From assembly GCA_946886805.1 (NCBI GenBank), contig CAMPJM010000045.1, positions 1-13,784 of the forward strand: a DNA stretch of 13,784 nucleotides. Reading direction: 5' to 3'. Every line of letters begins with the position of its first letter. Positions within the stretch are counted from its first letter, which is position 1. A program made the translations under genes and the position numbers. Shown piece by piece: positions 6,241 to 13,729 of this stretch. The notes beneath the pieces were generated by a model, which was given only the letters and a program-made list of their open reading frames with translations, made no database searches and was not told where the DNA came from. This DNA comes from an uncultured Flammeovirgaceae bacterium (GTDB taxonomy: Bacteria; Bacteroidota; Bacteroidia; Cytophagales; Cyclobacteriaceae).

Positions 6241-7338
6241 TTATAAATAACTTATCGGATTGGTTCCAACTTTGGATAAATTGAGTGCAATATTAGTGAA
6301 TTTTTTGTTTAAAAACTCATAAATTAAATCTTTTGTGAATACTTCACTTTCGTAGTGGCCAATATCGGCAATAATGATTCGATTTTCGCTTCCGAAGTAC
6401 TCATGGTACTTAAAATCAGAAGAAATAAACACATCCGCCTTTTGATTCATGGCTTTGGAAAGCAAAAAGCTACCGGAACCGCCACAAACTGCTACTTTTT
6501 TAATTTTTCGATCTAAAGCGGCGGTATGCTTCAATACCTTTAAATTCAGTCGTTCTTTAAGAGCCAACAGAAATTCCATACTATCCATTTCTTCCGGCAG
6601 CTCGCCAATCATTCCAGCTCCCAATTCCTGGTTCTGGTTTTCTAACTTTGTGACATAGTATGCTACTTCCTCATAAGGATGTGAATCCCGGAGCGCTTTT
6701 AAAATCTTTGACTCCAGATGCACGGGCAATAATACTTCTATCCGGTTTTCCTCAACTTCTTCCTGCTCATCGCTTTTGCCAATATGTGGGGCCGCATTTT
6801 CGTCAGGCTTAAACGTTCCTGTTCCACTTACCCTAAAACTGCAATTTTTATAATTGCCAATCTGACCAGCTCCAGCATTATTTAGCGCATTTGATACTTC
6901 AGCGGTATTTTTTATGGGTACAAAAGTCACCAACTTTAGAAGTGTGTTTTTTTTGGGCTGCAAAATGGAAAGATTCGTCAGCCCAACCTTTTCTGCAATT
7001 TTCTTATTTACCCCGGTTTTAATATTATCAAGATTTGTATGAATTCCATAAATAGCTATATCATTTTTTATAGCCAACAGTATGGCTCGCTCTACATAAT
7101 TATTGCCAGTTAATTTTTTAATTCCTTTAAATATTAGGGGATGGTGTGCGATAATCAGATTGCAGCCGCTGTCGATCGCTTCTTTGATTACCGCTTCAGT
7201 GATGTCCAGTGTAATTAAAATTTCCTTGACCGGTTCCTGATCATTTCCAATTAATAAACCTGAATTGTCATATTCTTCCTGAAAAGCAACCGGAGCAATT
7301 GATTCCAGGTAATCGATAATTTCTTTAATTCGGGTCAT
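6241..7338 (-). CDS. Nif3-like dinuclear metal centre protein
   Basis: A Nif3/YbgI/YqfO family protein (NIF3, GTP cyclohydrolase I type 2 group in databases). The 365-residue form has the YqfO-like insert domain (about 130-235) between the two halves of the metal-binding fold. Metal ligands are visible: His65-His66 in IIAHHPLIFKG, Asp104 in GIHTNLDN, and His328 with Glu332 in DIGHYESE, matching the HH, D and HxxxE pattern of E. coli YbgI. ISSDFKYHEY (305-314) is another family signature. Members form hexameric toroids, and the biochemical role is unsettled. It leads the operon with the zinc-ribbon and TPR genes. The ATG start (MTRIKEIIDYLE) is standard for the family. Confidence 0.92.
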   Translation of the reverse strand: MTRIKEIIDYLESIAPVAFQEEYDNSGLLIGNDQEPVKEILITLDITEAVIKEAIDSGCNLIIAHHPLIFKGIKKLTGNNYVERAILLAIKNDIAIYGIHTNLDNIKTGVNKKIAEKVGLTNLSILQPKKNTLLKLVTFVPIKNTAEVSNALNNAGAGQIGNYKNCSFRVSGTGTFKPDENAAPHIGKSDEQEEVEENRIEVLLPVHLESKILKALRDSHPYEEVAYYVTKLENQNQELGAGMIGELPEEMDSMEFLLALKERLNLKVLKHTAALDRKIKKVAVCGGSGSFLLSKAMNQKADVFISSDFKYHEYFGSENRIIIADIGHYESEVFTKDLIYEFLNKKFTNIALNLSKVGTNPISYL

Positions 7339-7463
7339 ACTTGGCTGTTGCGATTTGCGGTGAATTTAAGAGTTTTTTATTACTTTATACTTCGTCCATA
7401 GTTTTCATTAGGGAAACTTTTGGAGAGTTCAACAAGTAAATCTAAGCGATTTTCCTGAAACTT

Positions 7464-8873
7464 TCATTCTTCATTTGAATGCGGTTGTGTGGGTTCGTCT
7501 TTTACTTGTTCTGTTTTCTTGACAATTTTTTTTATGATATCATCTAATTCAATGGCAGAGGTAAACAGACTGTCCAATAATTCTGGAAAGTATTTTTCCT
7601 CAGGAGGGTTATTTTTAATGAAATCGACTATGCCTAAAATTCTGGAAAGAGGTGCTCGAACCAGATGTGATTGAGTCCAGGCAATTTCCCGGAATTTCGA
7701 ATTTTGTTCTTTAATAGCCCGGACGTATTCTACACGATCGGTCACGTCCCGGGAGTTTGTTACTATGCCGCCAACAGCTGGGTCATCTATCATATTAGTT
7801 ACGATAGTTTCGATCCAACGCCAATTATTTTTTCCATCTTTAAACCTGTATGGAGGAATGTGTAACCGTCTCTGTGTGGTAATCTTAGAATAGCTTTCAA
7901 AAACGTTTTGTTTGTCTTCATTATGTACAAAATCAAAAGCATTCATCCCCAAAAAATCTTTCTCAGTTTTTCCCAATAAAAGTTCAAGCGTTGGACTGGC
8001 ATAATTAAACTTCCCTTCAATGTCAGAAATCACAATTATATCCGATCCGTCCTGGACGAGTGCTTTAAATCTTTGTTCACTAAGCTTCAAAGATTCTTCC
8101 GCTTTAATTTGATTGGTTACATCATTTGCGAGAATTAGGCGAGCTGCTCTGTCTTCAAATTCCAGCGAGTTGCTTTGGATCTGTACATAAATTATTTCTC
8201 CGTTTTTTTTGGTATGTCTGAAAGCTCCATGGGCATAAACGTGGCATTCTCTGCTCTTTGCAACCATTTTTAGAACTTCTTCCACCTCTTCAGCAGGGCG
8301 GATGTCCATAATGGTCATCCCTAAAAACTCTTCTTTGGTATAACCGTAATGACGTATTGCAGCTTCATTGACATCAAGAAATCTGTAGGTTTCAAGGTCG
8401 TAGACCCACAACGGCTGGGGGTTTGCATGGAATAATTTTTTATATTTTGTCTCGGAGGATTTTAATTCAAAAAGAGACTTCTTCCTTTCTATTGCATAGG
8501 TCAGGCTTTTATATATTAGAAAGGGGCTCAGCTCATCTTTTAACAAATAATCCGTTACACCTAACTTTAATGAATTAATCCCCAATTTTTTGTCGGCATA
8601 ACCAGTTAGGACAATTACAGGTGTAGACCCAGCAAGTGCAACGATATCGGTTATGAGATTTTCTCCAAAACCATCTGGTAAAGATAAATCAAGAAAAATA
8701 GCGTCAAATAAGTTATCATTCGACAACAGTGCATCTTTAGCGGTGGCAAAAGAGGCAGTTTGCTTTAGATTTATGTTTCGATTTTCCTCCTTGAGATACT
8801 CTTTTATTAAAAGAAAATCTAATTGATTGTCTTCAATCACCAAAACATTCAAAGTATGGGAGAAATTAGTCAT
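7464..8873 (-). CDS. Response regulator with PAS-PAS and DHp domain, lacking an ATPase domain
   Basis: A 469-residue cytoplasmic signalling protein. Domains in order: receiver (about 8-130) with acidic pair Glu14-Asp15, phospho-acceptor Asp62 in FLDLSLPDG, Thr90 and Lys112; first PAS (about 142-255); second PAS (about 269-383) with a PAC-like end RDVTDR; then a HisKA-like helical hairpin with His403 in WTQSHLVRAPLSR. The protein stops about 65 residues after that histidine, so no HATPase_c (N, G1, F, G2 boxes) is present and it cannot autophosphorylate. No DNA-binding domain is seen. It may pass phosphate between Asp and His, or dimerise with other kinases. I chose the ATG at 8873 because the receiver domain begins at once; the frame extends to an ATG at 8897 or a TTG at 8915. 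No partner kinase is adjacent. Confidence 0.87.
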   Translation of the reverse strand: MTNFSHTLNVLVIEDNQLDFLLIKEYLKEENRNINLKQTASFATAKDALLSNDNLFDAIFLDLSLPDGFGENLITDIVALAGSTPVIVLTGYADKKLGINSLKLGVTDYLLKDELSPFLIYKSLTYAIERKKSLFELKSSETKYKKLFHANPQPLWVYDLETYRFLDVNEAAIRHYGYTKEEFLGMTIMDIRPAEEVEEVLKMVAKSRECHVYAHGAFRHTKKNGEIIYVQIQSNSLEFEDRAARLILANDVTNQIKAEESLKLSEQRFKALVQDGSDIIVISDIEGKFNYASPTLELLLGKTEKDFLGMNAFDFVHNEDKQNVFESYSKITTQRRLHIPPYRFKDGKNNWRWIETIVTNMIDDPAVGGIVTNSRDVTDRVEYVRAIKEQNSKFREIAWTQSHLVRAPLSRILGIVDFIKNNPPEEKYFPELLDSLFTSAIELDDIIKKIVKKTEQVKDEPTQPHSNEE

Positions 8874-9208
8874 ATATTTAAATATTGGTGAAAGCATATA
8901 ACAAGATGTAAGCAATATTGTGTCAATTTTACCCTTTTTCTTAAGTATCTGCTTCGCTATTTTATTGTGTAATAAATAATTGGTATAGAACTGTCTTTTT
9001 ATAGGAGTATTTGGTCAAAGGTAACCCGAGACCTGTGATCCTCAGTTTTTTATTTTAGCTGGACACCTGATTTGTTTTCCATTCATAAATTATTTTTATA
9101 ATCTTACTCTTTAAATTTCAATTGCGAGAATTTTCTTTGAGTGGTCGTATCAGTAAATTCAACGATTTTAAAGAATAGAATGGATTATAAACAAAGTGCT
9201 ATTTAAGA
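8874..9208. other. Divergent intergenic spacer, no gene seen
   Basis: This 335-bp AT-rich spacer separates the signalling gene (leftward) from lpxK (rightward) and should hold promoters for both. I see no open reading frame of note, no tandem words and no strong hairpin. There is a near match to the -7 box (TAAATTTC, 9112-9119) on the lpxK side and a full match on the minus strand at 9016-9023. Confidence 0.6.
9016..9023 (-). promoter_or_regulatory. Candidate -7 box for the receiver-PAS gene
   Basis: The minus strand reads TACCTTTG, matching TAnnTTTG. It would give a leader of about 135 nt before the ATG at 8873. No clear -33 TTG is spaced correctly. Weak evidence. Confidence 0.2.
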
Positions 9209-10282
9209 ATGAATTTTTTTAAAATTATCCTATATCCATTTAGTTTCTTGTATGATGCTTCTACACGGTTAAGAAACCATTTATATAATATTGAATATAA
9301 ATCGGCTTTTCATTTTGAGACAATAGTCATAAGTGTGGGTAATTTAAGCGTTGGAGGAACTGGAAAAACTCCCATGATTGAATTTCTCATCCGCTTGTTG
9401 AAAGCACGCTATAAATTAGCAACTCTAAGCAGAGGGTATGGCAGAAAATCAAAAGGCTTTAAAATTGCTTCCAGTGAAGACAACGCTGAATCGACAGGGG
9501 ATGAGCCATATCAATTCTATTCCAAGTTTCAGAGTGAAATTGTGGTAGCTGTAGGAGAGGAGCGAGCAATTGCAATTCCGGAAATACTGTATAACCAGGA
9601 GGACATAGAGGTTATTTTGTTGGACGACGCCTACCAGCATCGGAAAGTGGAAAGAGACCTTAATATTCTTCTAACTACTTTTGAGCGGCCTTTTTTTGAT
9701 GATTTGCTACTTCCGGCAGGCAGACTAAGGGAAGCAGCAAGTGGGGCAAAAAGAGCTGACGTAATTGTGGTTACCAAATGTCCCAGGGAAATAAATGGGC
9801 AGCAGAAGCTAAATTATAAAACCAGAATAGAAAAATACGCAAGGCCGAATACTCCGGTATTTTTCAGTTCTATTAGTTATGAAGCGCCAAAGCCAGTTTT
9901 TGGAAACAAATTTCTTTCACCTAAAGGGACGGGAATTATTGTGTCGGGGTTAGCAAATGCTTCGGATTTTGAAGCGCATGCTAGAAATTGTTTTGCAATA
10001 GCAGATCACCTGAAATTTAATGATCATCATGATTATACTTTAAAAGATATCCAACAAATAAAAGCTGCTTTTGGGGCGTTAGAACGGGGAGATAAGTTTG
10101 TTTTAACCACTGAAAAAGACATGGTCAAATTTTTAAAACCTGAATTAAAGTCTGTACTTGAAGATTTACCTGTATTTTACCTTCCTATTACCACCGAAAT
10201 CCTGACACAGCAAGCTGAATTTGAGCAGTTGGTTATAAATTCAATTAAAAAAAGGAAGGATACTTTGGCGGGAATTATATAA
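9209..10282 (+). CDS. lpxK: Tetraacyldisaccharide 4'-kinase (lipid A biosynthesis)
   Basis: Phosphorylates the 4' position of the tetraacyldisaccharide-1-phosphate precursor to give lipid IVA at the inner membrane. The 357 residues carry the typical LpxK P-loop VGNLSVGGTGKTP (43-55), LSRGYGR (73-79), GDEP (97-100) and the catalytic-region motif LLDDAYQHRKVERDLNILL (137-155). The N-terminal helix (FFKIILYPFSFLYD) is the membrane-associating segment. The length is normal. The start is the first ATG, directly before this helix, with no clear ribosome binding site. The porin gene follows within 2-8 nt, so the two are co-transcribed, joining the lipid and protein sides of outer membrane building. 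Confidence 0.96.
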   Translation: MNFFKIILYPFSFLYDASTRLRNHLYNIEYKSAFHFETIVISVGNLSVGGTGKTPMIEFLIRLLKARYKLATLSRGYGRKSKGFKIASSEDNAESTGDEPYQFYSKFQSEIVVAVGEERAIAIPEILYNQEDIEVILLDDAYQHRKVERDLNILLTTFERPFFDDLLLPAGRLREAASGAKRADVIVVTKCPREINGQQKLNYKTRIEKYARPNTPVFFSSISYEAPKPVFGNKFLSPKGTGIIVSGLANASDFEAHARNCFAIADHLKFNDHHDYTLKDIQQIKAAFGALERGDKFVLTTEKDMVKFLKPELKSVLEDLPVFYLPITTEILTQQAEFEQLVINSIKKRKDTLAGII

Positions 10283-10284
10283 TT

Positions 10285-12141
10285 TTGAACGTGCAAAAAA
10301 GGATATTATACTTTCTGTTTTTTATATTTCTCGCCAATGCTTTCACACAAGTTCATGCGCAGATTTTAGATGATTCCACCAAAATGGTATACGGTCCTGA
10401 AACGACCCGATATTTTTATGAATCATCTATCGTTCAGGAAAGAGATACCTTAGTTGTATTAGATACCACCCTTATAGATTTTCACCGCTTTACTTTAGTC
10501 GATAAATATCATAACAGGTTACAGGATCTTGGAAATATTGGTACTGCCACGCAGCGGATATTTTTTCAGGCGCCAGAACAGATAGGACTTACGTCTGGTT
10601 ATAATGCCTATGACTTATATTTTTCCCGACCTCAGGATATCAAATATTACGATTCAAGGTCGCCATATACAAAAATTAAAGCTTTTTTTGGGGGCAATGC
10701 CCGGTCAATGGTAGATGTCGATTTTAGCAGAAATATCAATCCCCGTTGGAACTTAGGCCTCGATTTTACCAGAATAACAGCAGACCGCCAAATTGGGGCG
10801 ACCGGAGACAGGGATAATAGACAGGTCTTTTCAACAGCTTATGATATTTACACCCATTATATCACTGCCGACTCAACTTACAGGATATTGGCAAATATTT
10901 CCCGTTTAAAACAAGAGGTAAGCGAATCAGGAGGCATTGTTTTATTGGAAGGAGAGGTTTTTCCGGACAGCCTGTTCAGTTATGAAGATGAAGATGTTTG
11001 GCTGCAGGAAGCCCAAAGTAGCGAACTTCGGATTAATTACCACCTGTATCATGATTATAAACTAAACAATTTTACGGGATTTTTCCATCGGTTTGATATG
11101 TTAAAGCAGGATGTTTCCTTTAGCGACGAGCTAAGTGGTAGCGATACTTCCTATTATGAAAATATTTACATTGATCCCGAAACCACTAATGACAACAGTC
11201 TTTTTAGATCCATTTCAAATACTTTGGGTATCAAAGGCGACATAGGTGGCTTATTTTACCAGCTTTATGTCAAAAGGAGAGACGTGAACTTTAGCTATAA
11301 GTACCTGCCTTCGCAAGGTTTTGAATCTGAGAACTATGGAGGGTTTGATATTTCATACCTTCAGGAAAAATTAGGTATGGTAGGCTTCTTTGGAGAGTAT
11401 CTATTGGGAGGCAACTATAAGTTAGGTGCCAGGTTGTCTAGCAAATGGTTAACCGGAAGTATCCAAAGGACACATTCCGAAGCCCCCTACATTTTTAGCA
11501 AATATTTTGGTAATCACGACGAATGGTACAATAATTTTGAGCCAATGGTAACGGATGAGCTGAAAGGTGTGGCTAATTTTGAATTGGGATCTTTTGTAAT
11601 AAATCCACGGCTTTCAATAAGCAACATTAACAGGTATTTGTATTTCAACGAAGACGCAGCACCTGCTCAGGCTGGAAGTTTTAGTCAGATATTCTCCCCT
11701 GGAGTTGATTTTAAATTTAAGTTCTTCAGGAATATGAATTTTGAAGCTTCCGCCACTTACACGGCAATAACAGGAAATTCAAAGGAACATTTCAGAATAC
11801 CTGAAATATTCGCCAATGCTTCTTTGTACTATACAAATTTCCTCTTTAAAGATAAACTACAGTTGAGAGGAGGGTTGGATGTTCATTACAGGACTGCTTA
11901 TTTTGCAAATTCCTATGATCCTGTTACCATGCAGTTTTATGTACAAAACAAGTATGAAATACCCGAATATTATAAGGTAGATATATTTGTCAACCTAAAG
12001 GTTAGCAGTGCCAGAATATTTGTTAAACTCACGAATATTACAGAATTTATCGGGTTGACAGACGGTTATTTGACGGCACCTTTTTATACAGGTCAAAGAG
12101 GAATTATAGATCTTGGCCTTAGCTGGATGTTTTATGACTAA
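10285..12141 (+). CDS. Putative outer membrane porin (Bacteroidota porin type)
   Basis: A 618-residue predicted beta-barrel of the Bacteroidota 'putative porin' family (Porin_10-like). It has a signal peptide with hydrophobic core (7-20) and a cleavage site after VHA (23-25). A mature N-terminal region of about 90 residues is followed by a long array of alternating aromatic/polar strands such as FFGGNARSMVDVDFSR and NLGLDFTRI. The C-terminus GLSWMFYD resembles the aromatic terminal strand recognised by the BAM complex. Substrate and true pore activity cannot be judged. The start lacks ATG: either TTG at 10285 or GTG at 10291. Both keep the signal peptide, and TTG lies only 2 nt after the lpxK stop. 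Translation is probably coupled to lpxK. Confidence 0.83.
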   Translation: MNVQKRILYFLFFIFLANAFTQVHAQILDDSTKMVYGPETTRYFYESSIVQERDTLVVLDTTLIDFHRFTLVDKYHNRLQDLGNIGTATQRIFFQAPEQIGLTSGYNAYDLYFSRPQDIKYYDSRSPYTKIKAFFGGNARSMVDVDFSRNINPRWNLGLDFTRITADRQIGATGDRDNRQVFSTAYDIYTHYITADSTYRILANISRLKQEVSESGGIVLLEGEVFPDSLFSYEDEDVWLQEAQSSELRINYHLYHDYKLNNFTGFFHRFDMLKQDVSFSDELSGSDTSYYENIYIDPETTNDNSLFRSISNTLGIKGDIGGLFYQLYVKRRDVNFSYKYLPSQGFESENYGGFDISYLQEKLGMVGFFGEYLLGGNYKLGARLSSKWLTGSIQRTHSEAPYIFSKYFGNHDEWYNNFEPMVTDELKGVANFELGSFVINPRLSISNINRYLYFNEDAAPAQAGSFSQIFSPGVDFKFKFFRNMNFEASATYTAITGNSKEHFRIPEIFANASLYYTNFLFKDKLQLRGGLDVHYRTAYFANSYDPVTMQFYVQNKYEIPEYYKVDIFVNLKVSSARIFVKLTNITEFIGLTDGYLTAPFYTGQRGIIDLGLSWMFYD

Positions 12142-12142
12142 G

Positions 12143-12214
12143 CTAATGTGGTAATTTACCAATGTATCAATGTGTCAATGTACCAATTTGCAAATGTACC
12201 AATGTATCAATTTG
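12143..12214. repeat. Degenerate octamer array (YCAATGTA type)
   Basis: Nine consecutive 8-bp units in exact register begin one base after the porin stop codon. They include CCAATGTA (12159, 12199), TCAATGTG (12167), TCAATGTA (12175) and TCAATTTG (12207); the first two (CTAATGTG, GTAATTTA) are the most worn. There is no insertion or deletion across 72 bp, although the bases vary. Confidence 0.8.
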
Positions 12215-12312
12215 CGGGTTTAAGGTTATTGGCTTGTTATGAAATAAGGTATGAATTATTTCTGAGCTAGCCATTTTGATGTTTTTCGAAACAGCAACCT
12301 ATTCTGCTATTG
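12215..12312. other. Intergenic spacer between two word arrays
   Basis: No gene is seen. The only structure is a 7-bp inverted repeat of GAAATAA at 12241-12247 with TTATTTC at 12256-12262, AT-rich and without a U-run. It would be a poor terminator for the lpxK-porin unit. Confidence 0.45.
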
Positions 12313-12368
12313 TACCTTAATTGTTTAATTCACTAATTCACTAAATCATCAAATCGCTAATTCACAAA
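12313..12368. repeat. Degenerate octamer array (TTCACTAA type)
   Basis: Seven 8-bp units in register: TACCTTAA, TTGTTTAA, TTCACTAA twice (12329, 12337), ATCATCAA, ATCGCTAA and TTCACAAA. Nearly every unit ends in AA. The word differs from that of the neighbouring octamer array, but the period is the same. Confidence 0.72.
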
Positions 12369-12369
12369 A

Positions 12370-12404
12370 ACCTAAAACCCAATACCCAACACCTAAAACC
12401 CAAT
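12370..12404. repeat. Degenerate heptamer array (ACCCAAT type) forming the miaE leader
   Basis: Five 7-bp units in register: ACCTAAA, ACCCAAT, ACCCAAC, ACCTAAA, ACCCAAT. The array ends two bases before the miaE ATG at 12407, so the proximal leader of miaE consists of this repeat and has no Shine-Dalgarno sequence. Confidence 0.75.
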
Positions 12405-12406
12405 CT

Positions 12407-12988
12407 ATGCTTGGTTTAAAATTGCCGACAGACCCCAGGTGGTTAGACATTGCAGAACAAAACATTGAGGAAATTCTTGTAGATCATGCTTATTGTGAAC
12501 AAAAGGCTGCTTCTTCCTGTATATCTCTCATAATTCAGTTTCCCGACAAGGAAGCCTTAGTGGATATGCTTACTCCTGTCGTGGCTGAGGAATGGAATCA
12601 CTTTGAAAGGGTTTTGGAGCAATTGAAAAAGCGCAACTATAGACTGGGGAAAAAGAGAGTGGATGAATATGTTTTGCAATTGGCGAAAAATGAAAGAAAA
12701 GGAGGATCCAAAGAACAACAGTTAATGGAAAAGCTGCTGATAAATGCCCTTATAGAAGCAAGAAGCTGTGAGCGATTTAAATTGCTTTGGAAAAAGCTTA
12801 AAGATGAAGAATTAAAGCAATTTTATTATGAGTTGATGGTTTCAGAAGCCGGACATTATCATAATTTTATTACTTTAGCTAAATTATACGTAGCCGAAGA
12901 TGTAGTAAATAAGCGGTGGCAGGAGCTGCTTCAAATAGAGGCGGAAATCATCGCCAACCTGGAAATAAGGTCCGACAGAGTACATTAA
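12407..12988 (+). CDS. miaE: tRNA-(ms2io6A37) hydroxylase, MiaE
   Basis: A ferritin-like non-haem diiron monooxygenase that hydroxylates the isopentenyl group of ms2i6A at position 37 of tRNA, next to the anticodon. The 193-residue protein shows the carboxylate/histidine pattern: Glu31 in AYCEQKAA, Glu62-x-x-His65 in EEWNHF, Glu117 in IEARSCERF, and Glu147-x-x-His150 in SEAGHYH. The N-terminus MLGLKLPTDPRW is the usual family beginning and fixes the ATG start. It would act on MiaA/MiaB products made elsewhere in the genome and needs O2, in keeping with an aerobic host. The upstream flank is made of repeat arrays and the downstream flank holds another. It is probably a single-gene unit. Confidence 0.93.
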   Translation: MLGLKLPTDPRWLDIAEQNIEEILVDHAYCEQKAASSCISLIIQFPDKEALVDMLTPVVAEEWNHFERVLEQLKKRNYRLGKKRVDEYVLQLAKNERKGGSKEQQLMEKLLINALIEARSCERFKLLWKKLKDEELKQFYYELMVSEAGHYHNFITLAKLYVAEDVVNKRWQELLQIEAEIIANLEIRSDRVH

Positions 12989-13038
12989 TCAAATAAAACC
13001 ATAGTTGGTGAAACACCGGAAATAGCAGCTAGCAATAA

Positions 13039-13115
13039 ATCATAAGTCATAAGTCATAAGTCATAACTCATAAATCATAACTCATTAATCATCAATCATA
13101 ACTCATAACTCATAA
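13039..13115. repeat. Degenerate heptamer array (VTCATAA type)
   Basis: Eleven 7-bp units in exact register over 77 bp. GTCATAA occurs three times in a row (13046-13066), CTCATAA three times and ATCATAA three times; the other two are CTCATTA and ATCATCA. It ends 9 nt before the LOG gene ATG. This is the clearest of the arrays in the window. Confidence 0.88.
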
Positions 13116-13124
13116 TTTTCTAAA

Positions 13125-13682
13125 ATGAAAAGTCTATGCATTTTTTGTGGGGCCAGGCCCGGTAACAATGCGATATACACAGAAGTAGCTGTCAGCTTTG
13201 CGAGGTTATTAGCAGAAAAAAATATTGAATTGATATTCGGTGGTGGCAAAGTCGGCTTAATGGGTGTTTTGGCCGATACTGTTTTGACAGGTGGGGGTAA
13301 AGTACAAGGCGTAATTCCAGAAGGGTTGATGAGTGAAGAAGTAGCACATACTGGTCTGACCCGTCTCCATGTTGTTGATACAATGCATCTTCGGAAGGAG
13401 CTAATGTACAACCTCTCGGATGGTTTTGTCGCTCTACCCGGAGGATTCGGGACATTGGATGAATTTTTTGAAATACTCACCTGGTCTCAATTGGGATTGC
13501 ATAAAAAGCCAATAGGATTTTTAAATGTAAACGGATATTTCAATCATCTTTTAAACCATTTTGAATTAGCTGTGAAGGAAGGGTTTGTTGATAAAGACCT
13601 GGCAAATAGCATTTTGGTAGAAACTGATATCAATATTATGTTAGAGAAAATAACTTCACACAGCCTAAACTCCGACATCTGA
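13125..13682 (+). CDS. LOG-family nucleoside 5'-monophosphate phosphoribohydrolase
   Basis: A TIGR00730/Rossman-fold protein of the LOG ('lonely guy') family. Members hydrolyse N6-modified AMP or other nucleoside monophosphates to base plus ribose 5-phosphate. The 185 residues contain CIFCGA (5-10), the GGGKVGLMG loop (39-47), MHLRKELM (87-94) with Arg90 and Glu92, and the signature PGGFGTLDE (105-113). The length and the ATG start are normal. Its placement after miaE is suggestive, since tRNA turnover releases isopentenyl-type modified adenosine nucleotides, but the 136-nt spacer argues against tight coupling. The true substrate in this organism is not shown by the sequence. Confidence 0.92.
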   Translation: MKSLCIFCGARPGNNAIYTEVAVSFARLLAEKNIELIFGGGKVGLMGVLADTVLTGGGKVQGVIPEGLMSEEVAHTGLTRLHVVDTMHLRKELMYNLSDGFVALPGGFGTLDEFFEILTWSQLGLHKKPIGFLNVNGYFNHLLNHFELAVKEGFVDKDLANSILVETDINIMLEKITSHSLNSDI

Positions 13683-13689
13683 AATCAAA

Positions 13690-13724
13690 CCTTTAACCCT
13701 CGCCTTCTACCTTCCAGCTTTCTA
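13690..13724. repeat. Weak heptamer array after the LOG gene
   Basis: Five C-initiated 7-bp units: CCTTTAA, CCCTCGC, CTTCTAC, CTTCCAG, CTTTCTA. The pyrimidine-rich pattern and position just after a stop codon (13682) match the other arrays, but the units are too degenerate to be sure. Confidence 0.35.
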
Positions 13725-13729
13725 AGAAC

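Noticed and set aside
8961..8976. TTTATT/AATAAA inverted repeat in the lpxK spacer
   Set aside because: Six A-T pairs only, expected by chance in this AT-rich DNA.
673..9065. TGTCCAG at 673-679 and CTGGACA at 9059-9065 as ends of a large mobile element
   Set aside because: A 7-bp match over 8 kb is expected by chance; the genes between are housekeeping and no transposase is present.
13006..13016. GGTG-AAA-CACC hairpin after miaE as terminator
   Set aside because: Four-bp stem without a U-run; too weak to call.
13103..13480. Minus-strand open frame opposite the LOG gene
   Set aside because: It overlaps a strongly conserved enzyme, starts inside it and has no recognisable domain; a shadow frame.
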